From NCBI RefSeq assembly GCF_023635005.1, contig NZ_JAMLJM010000006.1, forward strand, positions 62,001-126,000: a DNA stretch of 64,000 nucleotides. The letters run 5' to 3'. The position numbers were made by a program, and so were the translations under genes. Shown here piece after piece: positions 43,136-51,622 of the stretch. How positions within the stretch are numbered: position 1 is the first letter of the stretch; every line of letters begins with the position of its first letter. Below the pieces are notes generated by a model. That model saw only the letters and a list, made by a program, of their open reading frames with translations. It did not search any database and had not been told where the DNA came from. This stretch comes from Flavobacterium luminosum (GTDB lineage: Bacteria > Bacteroidota > Bacteroidia > Flavobacteriales > Flavobacteriaceae).

Positions 43136-45025
43136 ATGAACTATCAAGAAATATACAACAAAAGCATCGAATCACCGGAATTATTCTGGAAAGAGCAAGC
43201 GAAACAAATCCAATGGTTTAAAAATCCCTCTACTATACTTTCAAAAGACGATAACAATTATCCTTTGTGGTTTAAAGATGGTGAATTAAACGCTTGTTAT
43301 TTGGCTTTAGACAAGCATATAGAAGAAGGATATGGCGATGATATCGCTATTATTTACGATTCTCCTGTTACACAAACTATAAAAAAATATACTTTTCAAG
43401 AAGTTAAAACAGAAGTGGCACGATTGGCTGGTGGTCTACTCTCTTTAGGTTTAACTCAAGGAGATACCGCAGTTATCTACATGCCAATGATTCCTCAAGC
43501 AACTTTTGCCATGTTGGCTTGCGCTCGAATAGGAGTAACACATTCAGTTGTTTTTGGAGGATTTGCACCTCACGAACTAGCAATACGTATTGATGATTGT
43601 AAGCCTAGAATTGTTATTACAGCTTCTTCTGGAATCGAAGTAGATCGATTAATTGCTTATAAACCGTTAGTTGATGAAGCTATTGAATTAGCAGAACATA
43701 AACCTCAGAATGTTATCATTTTAAACCGAAAATTAGGAGCTAAAATTCCTTTTAAAAAATACGATATAGATTATGGAGCCTTGGTTTATGGTTCAGAAGA
43801 GGTCGATTGTGTACCTGTAAAATCTACACATCCTTTGTATGTTTTATATACTTCCGGAACTACAGGAAAACCAAAAGGAATTGTGAGAGATACAGGTGGA
43901 TATGTCACTGCCTTGAAATTTTCTATGACACACATCTATGGATTAAATCCTGGAGAAGTTTTCTGGGCTGCTTCCGATGTAGGTTGGGTTGTTGGGCATA
44001 GTTTCATCGTTTATGGTCCTTTAATCAACAGAAATACTACCATTGTTTTCGAAGGAAAACCCATAAAAACGCCCGATGCTTCAACTTTTTGGAGAATGAT
44101 TGCAGAGCATAAAGTAAGTGCCATGTTTACTGCTCCTACAGCGATAAGAGCCATAAAAAAAGAAGATCCTAATGGCGAATTCATTAAACAATACGATTTG
44201 TCTTCGCTCAGAACACAGTTTTTAGCTGGAGAACGTTGTGATGTGGCGACTTTAGAATGGTATAATCAACATATTCCGGTTCCTGCTATCGATCATTGGT
44301 GGCAAACAGAATCGGGTTGGCCAATGATTGCCAACATGATGGGAGTTGAGTATTTACCTGTAAAACCTGGATCTGCCGGTAAAGCAGTTTGTGGTTATGA
44401 TATCCGAATTTTAGGAGAAAATGGACAAGAATTAGGACCTAACGAAGAAGGCTATGTGGTTATTAAATTGCCTTTACCACCGGGAACTTTAATGGATTTA
44501 TGGGAAGATAATGAACGTTTCAAAATGGGCTATCTCAACAAGTTCCCAGGCTACTATTTTTCTGGCGATGGAGGTTTTAAAGATGAAGATGATTATTTAT
44601 TTATCACTGGAAGGGTTGACGATGTTATCAACGTGGCCGGTCATAGACTTTCGACAGCAGAAATGGAAGAAATCGTTGCGTCTCATCCTGTGGTTGCTGA
44701 GTGTGCTGTTATTGGAATTAACGACGATTTGAAAGGACAAATTCCAATTGGTCTCGTCGTGATGAAATCCAATGAAACAATGGAAAGTTTTCAGTTAGAA
44801 CACGAAATTGTGCAATTGGTTAGAGAAAAAATTGGTGCTGTGGCCAGTTTACGAAATGTGATCTTAGTACAACGCTTACCAAAAACGCGTTCGGGTAAAA
44901 TTCTGCGTAAATTAATGAGAAGTATTGCGGACAAAGAAACCTATCAAATTCCTTCAACTATTGAAGACGAAAATGTGATTGAAGAAATTGTTACTGCATT
45001 GACTGATTATGGAATTATAAAATAA
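43136..45025 (+). CDS. propionyl-CoA synthetase-like acyl-CoA ligase (PrpE/ACSS3 type)
   Basis: A 629-residue AMP-forming acyl-CoA synthetase that activates a short-chain fatty acid. It has the AMP-binding motif LYTSGTTGKPKGIV (about 237-250). The stretch HSVVFGGFAPHELAIRIDD is typical of PrpE and ACSS3 rather than Acs. The terminal PKTRSGKILRK carries the catalytic, acetylatable lysine. I infer propionate (or acetate) as substrate from these matches. It starts 3 nt after the response regulator gene, in the same operon. Confidence 0.85.
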   Translation: MNYQEIYNKSIESPELFWKEQAKQIQWFKNPSTILSKDDNNYPLWFKDGELNACYLALDKHIEEGYGDDIAIIYDSPVTQTIKKYTFQEVKTEVARLAGGLLSLGLTQGDTAVIYMPMIPQATFAMLACARIGVTHSVVFGGFAPHELAIRIDDCKPRIVITASSGIEVDRLIAYKPLVDEAIELAEHKPQNVIILNRKLGAKIPFKKYDIDYGALVYGSEEVDCVPVKSTHPLYVLYTSGTTGKPKGIVRDTGGYVTALKFSMTHIYGLNPGEVFWAASDVGWVVGHSFIVYGPLINRNTTIVFEGKPIKTPDASTFWRMIAEHKVSAMFTAPTAIRAIKKEDPNGEFIKQYDLSSLRTQFLAGERCDVATLEWYNQHIPVPAIDHWWQTESGWPMIANMMGVEYLPVKPGSAGKAVCGYDIRILGENGQELGPNEEGYVVIKLPLPPGTLMDLWEDNERFKMGYLNKFPGYYFSGDGGFKDEDDYLFITGRVDDVINVAGHRLSTAEMEEIVASHPVVAECAVIGINDDLKGQIPIGLVVMKSNETMESFQLEHEIVQLVREKIGAVASLRNVILVQRLPKTRSGKILRKLMRSIADKETYQIPSTIEDENVIEEIVTALTDYGIIK

Positions 45026-45075
45026 ACAAAATGTATATTAAATTAGCATATTTTTAATTTTTCAAACATTTTGTT
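45025..45075. promoter_or_regulatory. inverted repeat ahead of acs
   Basis: Two perfect 10-bp arms, AACAAAATGT (45025-45034) and ACATTTTGTT (45066-45075), are 31 nt apart. The right arm is 32 nt from the acs ATG. A TATATTTA (45079-45086), one base off the -7 consensus, follows. It is either an operator or a weak hairpin. Confidence 0.4.
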
Positions 45076-45106
45076 CATTATATTTACAATGTTAATTATT
45101 TAAGAC

Positions 45107-47014
45107 ATGAGCTATTACACAATAAACGATTTAGAACATTATTTCAAGATGTATAAAAAGTCGGTGCGCGAACCAAGAAAATTTTGGGATCGTATTGCCG
45201 ATGAGAACTTTGTTTGGTATCAAAAATGGGAAAAAGTTTTTGATGTCGATATGCAAGAAGCTAAATTCAAATGGTTTGTAGATGCCAAAGTAAATATCAC
45301 CAAAAACTGTATTGATCGTCATTTAGCACGAAAAGGGGAGAAGACAGCTATTATTTTCGAACCTAATAATCCAGATGAAGAAGCGCAACATATTTCATAT
45401 AATGAACTCTATAAGAGAGTTTCAAAAATGGCTAATGTACTTCGCGAACAAGGTGTTAAAAAAGGAGACCGAGTTTGTATTTATTTGCCCATGATACCTG
45501 ATTTAGCAGTTGCAGTTTTAGCTTGTGCAAGAATTGGAGCAATTCACTCAGTGGTTTTTGCCGGATTTTCAGCAGGAGCTTTAGAGGCAAGGGTAAATGA
45601 TTGTGGAGCAAAAATGGTAATTACGTCTGATGGTGGTTATCGTGGTGACAAAACAATAAATTTAAAAGGTATTGTTGATGAAGCCATGCCAAAATGTCCT
45701 TCTATAGAGAAAGTATTAGTGGCTAAGAGAACCAATTCTGATGTTCCGATGCAAGAAGGAAGGGATTTTTGGTTACAACCCTTGTTAGACAAAGCGTTGG
45801 ATAACAGCGTTGCAGAAATAATGGATTCGGAAGATCCTTTGTTTATCCTATATACTTCTGGTTCTACGGGTAAACCTAAAGGAATGTTACATACCACAGG
45901 AGGTTATATGGTGTATACGGCTTATACTTTTAAAAATGTTTTCAATTATCAGGATGAGGATATTTTTTGGTGTACTGCGGATATTGGATGGATTACAGGT
46001 CATTCGTATATCTTATATGGACCTTTATTAAACGGAGCAACTACCGTTTTGTTTGAAGGTGTTCCTTCTTATCCAGATTTTAGTCGTTTTTGGGAAGTAA
46101 TAGAAAAACATAAAGTTACTCAATTCTATACCGCGCCAACAGCAATTCGTTCTTTATCTAAAGAAAGTTTAGAATATGTTCAGAAGTTCCCATTACGTTC
46201 TTTAAAAGTTATCGGATCTGTAGGTGAGCCAATCAATGAAGAAGCTTGGCACTGGTATAACGATCACGTGGGTGGTAAACGCTGTCCATTGGTAGATACT
46301 TGGTGGCAAACAGAAACCGGAGGAATCATGATTTCCCCAATTCCTTTTGTAACGCCAACCAAACCAACTTATGCTTCGTTGCCATTACCAGGAATTCAAC
46401 CCGTATTAATGGATGAGTTACGCAACGAAATAGAAGGAAATCAAGTAACTGGAAGTTTATGCATAAAATTCCCTTGGCCAAGTATTGCCAGAACAATCTG
46501 GGGAGATCATCAGCGTTATAAAGAGACTTATTTTACGGCTTTCCCTGGAAAATATTTTACCGGAGACGGAGCTCTTCGTGACGAAGTAGGTTATTATAGA
46601 ATAACGGGTCGTGTTGATGATGTGGTAATTGTTTCAGGACATAATCTTGGTACAGCTCCAATAGAAGATGCTATTAATGAACATCCAGCTGTTGCCGAAA
46701 GTGCTATTGTAGGTTTCCCTCATGATATTAAAGGAAATGCTTTGTATGGCTTTATCATTTTGAAAGAAATCGGTGAGGGTAGAGACAGAGCAAATGTGGC
46801 AAAAGAAATTAATCAGTTAATTTCTGATCAAATTGGTCCGATTGCTAAACTAGATAAAATTCAATTTGTAAGCGGTTTGCCAAAAACACGTTCAGGAAAA
46901 ATTATGCGTCGTATTTTACGTAAAATAGCTGAAGGAGATTTTTCAAATTTTGGAGATACTTCTACGTTATTAAACCCTGAAATTATTGATCAAATTAAAA
47001 ACGAAAGAGTTTAA
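45107..47014 (+). CDS. acs: acetate--CoA ligase (acetyl-CoA synthetase)
   Basis: Converts acetate, ATP and CoA to acetyl-CoA, AMP and PPi, the high-affinity route of acetate scavenging. The 635-residue protein has VFAGFSAGALEARVND, the AMP loop LYTSGSTGKPKGML, the acetate-pocket Trp in DTWWQTETGG, and C-terminal PKTRSGKIMRRILRKIAEGD with the acetylation-regulated lysine. The 81-nt gap upstream with an inverted repeat and near-consensus -7 box suggests its own regulated promoter. A strong terminator follows. Confidence 0.95.
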   Translation: MSYYTINDLEHYFKMYKKSVREPRKFWDRIADENFVWYQKWEKVFDVDMQEAKFKWFVDAKVNITKNCIDRHLARKGEKTAIIFEPNNPDEEAQHISYNELYKRVSKMANVLREQGVKKGDRVCIYLPMIPDLAVAVLACARIGAIHSVVFAGFSAGALEARVNDCGAKMVITSDGGYRGDKTINLKGIVDEAMPKCPSIEKVLVAKRTNSDVPMQEGRDFWLQPLLDKALDNSVAEIMDSEDPLFILYTSGSTGKPKGMLHTTGGYMVYTAYTFKNVFNYQDEDIFWCTADIGWITGHSYILYGPLLNGATTVLFEGVPSYPDFSRFWEVIEKHKVTQFYTAPTAIRSLSKESLEYVQKFPLRSLKVIGSVGEPINEEAWHWYNDHVGGKRCPLVDTWWQTETGGIMISPIPFVTPTKPTYASLPLPGIQPVLMDELRNEIEGNQVTGSLCIKFPWPSIARTIWGDHQRYKETYFTAFPGKYFTGDGALRDEVGYYRITGRVDDVVIVSGHNLGTAPIEDAINEHPAVAESAIVGFPHDIKGNALYGFIILKEIGEGRDRANVAKEINQLISDQIGPIAKLDKIQFVSGLPKTRSGKIMRRILRKIAEGDFSNFGDTSTLLNPEIIDQIKNERV

Positions 47015-47031
47015 TTTTACTTCATAGTTTT

Positions 47032-47060
47032 AAAAAAGGTTCTTTTCAGAACCTTTTTTT
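47032..47060. terminator. bidirectional terminator of acs
   Basis: An 11-bp stem AAAAAAGGTTC/GAACCTTTTTT with a 6-nt loop. It also reaches the 3' end of the convergent exonuclease-like gene. Confidence 0.85.
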
Positions 47061-47622
47061 ATTTTAATCCTAAACGATTTTTCATTTTCAAATAAACCAT
47101 AGCAATGCTAAAAGCATAATTGGCTGAAGTTGTGATATCAGGTGCATCCACTTTATAGGAATTTAATATTTCCAAAAATGGATATTGTTTGTTGAGTTGA
47201 TCAATTATTTTTCCGTGCATCACTTCAATATCTAGCAAATCGTTTTTAATACGACCACTTTGAAGTTTATGCAAATATTCATTCAAAATTTCAATATCAT
47301 AATGAATGCGATGCCCGATTAGAGTAGCATTTCCAATGAAATTAATCAACGATTCTATAGCTTTAATTTCCGAGTAGGTTAAATCCTTATTTTCTAAAAT
47401 TTCTTTTTTATCCAATTCAATTTCAAGACTGTCTTCCAAAAGGATTTGACCATTTTCAATAGCCACGGCTCCTATAGAAATAATACGGTCTTTCGATGGA
47501 TTAATTCCAGTGGTTTCAAGGTATAAGGCTACTTTTCGGTGAGATGGATGTTCAAATTTAAAAACATAATCTTTCCAAAAATCGGGGTAATCTTTTCCAA
47601 TATTTTTTAACCAATCGAGCAT
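47059..47622 (-). CDS. DnaQ-like 3'-5' exonuclease domain protein, catalytic residues partly lost
   Basis: A 187-residue RNase-T/DnaQ-fold protein. Motif I reads VALYLETTGINP, where the usual DxE is Y34-L-E36, so the first Asp is lost. Motif II keeps IGHRIHYDIEIL (Asp109). Motif III is TTSANYAFSIA instead of HxAxxDA, losing both His and Asp. It follows the CBS/DUF294 gene by 1 nt and is cotranscribed with it. I infer that nuclease activity is lost or much reduced and that the protein may act by binding. Confidence 0.75.
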   Translation of the reverse strand: MLDWLKNIGKDYPDFWKDYVFKFEHPSHRKVALYLETTGINPSKDRIISIGAVAIENGQILLEDSLEIELDKKEILENKDLTYSEIKAIESLINFIGNATLIGHRIHYDIEILNEYLHKLQSGRIKNDLLDIEVMHGKIIDQLNKQYPFLEILNSYKVDAPDITTSANYAFSIAMVYLKMKNRLGLK

Positions 47623-47623
47623 A

Positions 47624-49522
47624 TTATGAGAACTGTGTTAATTGAAAAGTATCTTTTACAATTTCTTCTAAATCTTTCAGAACATGTAAAGATTCTTTCA
47701 GCTTTTCTTTATCAGATTTTGATAAGTTTTCAATATCAATAAAGATGCCAATATTATCATTTTTCAATCCTTCTAAAGTTCTTAATCTAGAAACTTGCAA
47801 AAAGACATCAGCAGCATTTAAATAAATTTCGGCATTGTCTGCATCTTTAATCGCTAATTCTTTATATCTGTAAAAAGAATTGTTGACTCCTTTTAAACCG
47901 TGATGAAAAGCTAACAAGCGACCAATATCTACCAATTGATCTATTGCTTTGGCTTTGATGTTAAATGTACCGTTATCCTCTTCATTAAATTTTTTGAAAA
48001 AGTTCAAAGGCGCCGGTTTTCGTAAGGCATCATTTCCGAGATAATCAAAGAAGAGAGTTTTGTTTTTGATTGAGAAAATAGCTTCTGTAATCTCACTTTC
48101 AATGTTTTGATCCCCATAGACAAATTCAAAATCAAAGAATATCGAACAGTGTTCATTGGTATATTCTCCTGGAGTATTGATCCAATTTTCGTATTGCTTA
48201 ATCCATTCACTTAATGATTTACACCACTGTAAATTATGAGCGTTATGGTTATATTCACAATGTTTGTATCCTATTTTTTCAAGAATTTCATTGATTCTCT
48301 TAGTCAATTGACTAAAATAATCTTTTACAATTCTGTTTTTTTGAATGTCAACGTCATGATACACTAAAAAATTATCATAATCGGTTAGGAGTAACTGCTC
48401 TTTTCGTCCTTGACTACCAATACTAAAAAACGCAAATGGGACAGGGGGTGAGCCTAGTTCCAAAATGGCTATTTCAATACTTCTTCTAATTATTGAAAGC
48501 GTAATTTCTCCCGAAACATTAAAAATATGTTGTAGAGGAATATTTTTCGTAACGGCTTGCTGAATGATATCGGCTAAAGCATAACGAATTGATTTTAATT
48601 GTTGAGCCGTTCCAGAACGTTTAATCTCTTTTAACAAAACACCAGGTGAATTGGCCTGAGCTTCAACCAAATCATTCTGAGTAATAACTCCTTTAATTTC
48701 AGTATGAGCCGTACCATCTAGTGTCACACACAAGTGATGTACTTTGTGCGATAACATTACCAACTGAGCTTCTGCTAAAGAGATATTTTCTGTAACCGTA
48801 ATTACAGGATAGGTCATTATTTTGTCAATATGAGAGTGAATGGCGTGTTTTCCCGTAGCTACTTTTAATCTAAAATCGGCATCAGTAACAATTCCAATAA
48901 CGGTATCCGTTTCTTTTACAAAAGCATTATCTAACAAATTGTCAGACATGGCAATAGCGACTTCACGTATGGTTTGATTGTGTTCTACAATCAACGGTTT
49001 TCTATTGTAATTTAAAGTTTGAAAAAAGGATAAATCATTCTGAAATTCAATAAATTGTACAGAATCTGAGATTAATTCCTGATTTATTTTGTCGGTAGGA
49101 TTGGTTGAATTTTGTGCAAAACTTTGCAATAAAAAATTCAAAACTTCCGAATTTTGTGATACAAAAGGCTTAAAAACATCTATGGGAACAGCATACAACA
49201 TACTTTCTTCGTTGGCTTTAGCGGTCATTTGATAGTTATTTTTAGCAAAAAATGGACGCAAACCAAATACATCGCCAATGTAACATTTATTCAAAAGTGT
49301 TTCTTCAGCATCAGAAATCACAGTTAAATGAACAACACCGGAATTAACCACATAAAAATAATCGTGTAAAGAATCATTGATCTTAAATAATGATTCATTT
49401 TTATTAAGATGAATAACACGAATTTTTTTTGCTATAACTTTCAGTTCTTCAAAATTCAAAAAACTAAAAGGTTTAAAATCTTTTAAAAAATTGGCTACAG
49501 TTTCAGAAATAGAGTCTTTCAT
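47624..49522 (-). CDS. cNMP-binding/CBS/DUF294 nucleotidyltransferase-like signalling protein
   Basis: A 632-residue multidomain protein. The N-terminal cyclic-nucleotide-binding fold (about 10-130) contains GDVFGLRPFF. A CBS pair (about 165-295) contains ETDTVIGIVTDADFRLKVATG and VTQNDLVEAQ. The DUF294 nucleotidyltransferase-like domain (about 320-455) contains FFSIGSQGRKEQLLLTDYDNFL, and a helical DUF294_C follows. GSxGRxExxxxTDxD is the Nt-transferase pattern. In Gammaproteobacteria such proteins also pair with DnaQ-like exonucleases near the acetate genes actP/acs. Here it is adjacent and convergent to acs, which supports a link to acetate control. Confidence 0.85.
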   Translation of the reverse strand: MKDSISETVANFLKDFKPFSFLNFEELKVIAKKIRVIHLNKNESLFKINDSLHDYFYVVNSGVVHLTVISDAEETLLNKCYIGDVFGLRPFFAKNNYQMTAKANEESMLYAVPIDVFKPFVSQNSEVLNFLLQSFAQNSTNPTDKINQELISDSVQFIEFQNDLSFFQTLNYNRKPLIVEHNQTIREVAIAMSDNLLDNAFVKETDTVIGIVTDADFRLKVATGKHAIHSHIDKIMTYPVITVTENISLAEAQLVMLSHKVHHLCVTLDGTAHTEIKGVITQNDLVEAQANSPGVLLKEIKRSGTAQQLKSIRYALADIIQQAVTKNIPLQHIFNVSGEITLSIIRRSIEIAILELGSPPVPFAFFSIGSQGRKEQLLLTDYDNFLVYHDVDIQKNRIVKDYFSQLTKRINEILEKIGYKHCEYNHNAHNLQWCKSLSEWIKQYENWINTPGEYTNEHCSIFFDFEFVYGDQNIESEITEAIFSIKNKTLFFDYLGNDALRKPAPLNFFKKFNEEDNGTFNIKAKAIDQLVDIGRLLAFHHGLKGVNNSFYRYKELAIKDADNAEIYLNAADVFLQVSRLRTLEGLKNDNIGIFIDIENLSKSDKEKLKESLHVLKDLEEIVKDTFQLTQFS

Positions 49523-49638
49523 GAATTGTGATTTTGTTAACTTAACTGTAAAAGTAAGGACAAATAATGGAAGTTATGTATGGTTTTTGAAATTTTCTAT
49601 TTTACATAATATAAATTATAGTTCAATAGTATAAACTT

Positions 49639-51177
49639 TTAATCAGCCATACTGAACAATCTTTCGCGGAACTTTTTACCAATAGCTATTTGAAGATTTT
49701 TTTTGTATTCCTCTAATAACCAATCGCGATAATTTTTTGTAGAATTCGATAAACAGCGACAAAATATTTTTACACGATAAGCAGCAGAATCTTCGAGATA
49801 TTTAGCTAATTTTTTAGCTTCATTAAGATCTTCAGAATTTTCTACACACATTACGGCATGCTGATCTATAGATTCTTCAATAACCACTTTAGGACGAAAA
49901 TTTTTACGAATGGCAATTTTAAAAGCTTCTTCAATATCAAAATCCAATACCGAAGAATTTTTAAATAACTCACGAATTTCTAATGGCAATTCGTATTTAA
50001 AATGCATTTCAATTTCAGCATCTTCACGTAAATTATCCAAATAATATTCTGGTGATTTAAAAATATGTTGCCAATCAACCGGTGCATCCCAAAGTCCAAA
50101 TCGTGCTGCATTATTTCCCAAATCGATAATGCTAAATTCTTTTTTATTAGGAAGTAAACGTGAACCACGACCAATCATTTGAAAATATAATGTCAATGAT
50201 TTTGTGGCTCTATTGATGATAATTGTTTCTACCGTAGGCTCATCGAAACCTGTGGTCAAGATACCTACAGAGGTCAAAATTGCATCCGGAGTGTGTTTAA
50301 ACCATCTTAAAATATCTTTTCGTTCCTCCGGAGACGTTGTATTATCAAGATGTCGGATGGTATAACCTGCTTCTGTAAAAGTATCTAAAACGTACAAAGA
50401 AGTATGTATACCGTTATTGAAGATCAAGGTTTTCTTGCCTTTGGATTTCTCTTCGTAGGCATGCAATAATTTACTTTGCATGTCCAATTGAGAATACAAT
50501 TCATCGGAAGATTTTACCGTGTAATCGCCATTAATTCCAACTTTTAAGCTCTGTAAACCAACGTCATAACTATACGTATTGGCTTTTGCCAAATAACCGT
50601 TTTCAATTAATTTATTAATGGGATCACCTACAATGAGTTCTTTGTAATTTTCATACATAGGTAATTTTATGTTAGAACTCAAAGGAGTAGCTGTTACACC
50701 TAAAATAAAAGAATTTTTAAAAAAGGAAAAAAGCTTTCTGAACGAGTTATAATGGGCTTCGTCAATGATTACAAGGCCTATATTTTCTATTTCAAGTTTT
50801 TCGTCGTTCAATCTATTTTTTAAAGTTTCAACCATGGCCACAAAACAAGAATACTCGTTTTGATCCGGTAAATCTTTAATTTTTGAATTGATGATTTTGT
50901 TTTTTACTCCAAAACCATCTAACATTCTTGAAGTTTGTTTGCACAATTCGATTCTGTGCGTTAATACCATTACTTTTTTGTTATGGTATTCTAAGTAACG
51001 ACGGACGATTTCAGAAAAAATAACGGTCTTCCCCCCTCCTGTTGGTAACTGATACAACAAGTGATAATTAGGTTCTACTTCGTCCATACGGTCAAAAATA
51101 GCGCTGATGTCACGTTTTTGGTAGCTGTAAAGCTCCTTTCTTTCTTGAGTTTTTGATTCCAAATCGTGATGCGACAT
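49639..51177 (-). CDS. DEAD/DEAH-box superfamily 2 helicase
   Basis: A 512-residue SF2 helicase of the type often annotated as type III restriction subunit R-like. Walker A LPTGGGKTVIF is at about 44-54, motif II IIDEAHYNSF at about 137-146, and SAT-like GVTATPLSS follows. The helicase C domain has GILTTGFDEP (motif V) and QMIGRGSRL (motif VI). No methyltransferase or restriction partner is nearby, so it is probably a general nucleic-acid helicase. A -7 box is 17 nt upstream of the ATG. Confidence 0.85.
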   Translation of the reverse strand: MSHHDLESKTQERKELYSYQKRDISAIFDRMDEVEPNYHLLYQLPTGGGKTVIFSEIVRRYLEYHNKKVMVLTHRIELCKQTSRMLDGFGVKNKIINSKIKDLPDQNEYSCFVAMVETLKNRLNDEKLEIENIGLVIIDEAHYNSFRKLFSFFKNSFILGVTATPLSSNIKLPMYENYKELIVGDPINKLIENGYLAKANTYSYDVGLQSLKVGINGDYTVKSSDELYSQLDMQSKLLHAYEEKSKGKKTLIFNNGIHTSLYVLDTFTEAGYTIRHLDNTTSPEERKDILRWFKHTPDAILTSVGILTTGFDEPTVETIIINRATKSLTLYFQMIGRGSRLLPNKKEFSIIDLGNNAARFGLWDAPVDWQHIFKSPEYYLDNLREDAEIEMHFKYELPLEIRELFKNSSVLDFDIEEAFKIAIRKNFRPKVVIEESIDQHAVMCVENSEDLNEAKKLAKYLEDSAAYRVKIFCRCLSNSTKNYRDWLLEEYKKNLQIAIGKKFRERLFSMAD

Positions 51178-51193
51178 TTTTTTAAATTTTTTG

Positions 51194-51201
51194 CAAAAGT
51201 A
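51194..51201 (-). promoter_or_regulatory. -7 box for the DEAD/DEAH helicase gene
   Basis: TACTTTTG on the minus strand fits TAnnTTTG, 16 nt upstream of the start codon. Confidence 0.6.
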
Positions 51202-51337
51202 CGTTTAAAAAACAGTTAATAGACTCTTTTTAGCACAAAATTTTAATTATGCATTTTTTAACTAATTTGAAGATTGTAAGTATTACCGACTTTATAAAAG
51301 ATTTCTTTTCTTTGCACTATTATAAAGATTTCAAATC

Positions 51338-51622
51338 ATGCTTAAATTTTTTAGAAACGTTGCGTTATTAGAGGGAGTATCATACATTGTGATCATGGCA
51401 AATATGCTTTTTATAAAACCTACAAATATGGATTTATACAAAACATTATTATACCCAGTAGGAATGTCTCACGGAGTATTATTTATTGCTTATGTGGTTC
51501 TTGCATTTTTACTTTTTAAACCTCTAAAATGGAGTTTACAAACTTTATTTGTTGTTTTAGTGGCTTCATTGATCCCATTTGGAACTTTTTATATTGAAAA
51601 GAAATATTTGAAAAATGCTTAA
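51338..51622 (+). CDS. DUF3817 domain membrane protein
   Basis: A 94-residue protein with three hydrophobic helices (about 8-25, 43-62, 67-85). It has the DUF3817 pattern FRNVALLEGVSYI, YPVGMSHGVLFIAYV, and the C-terminal ASLIPFGTFYIEKK. Function is unknown. It overlaps the mechanosensitive-channel gene by 8 nt, so the two are coupled. Confidence 0.8.
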   Translation: MLKFFRNVALLEGVSYIVIMANMLFIKPTNMDLYKTLLYPVGMSHGVLFIAYVVLAFLLFKPLKWSLQTLFVVLVASLIPFGTFYIEKKYLKNA

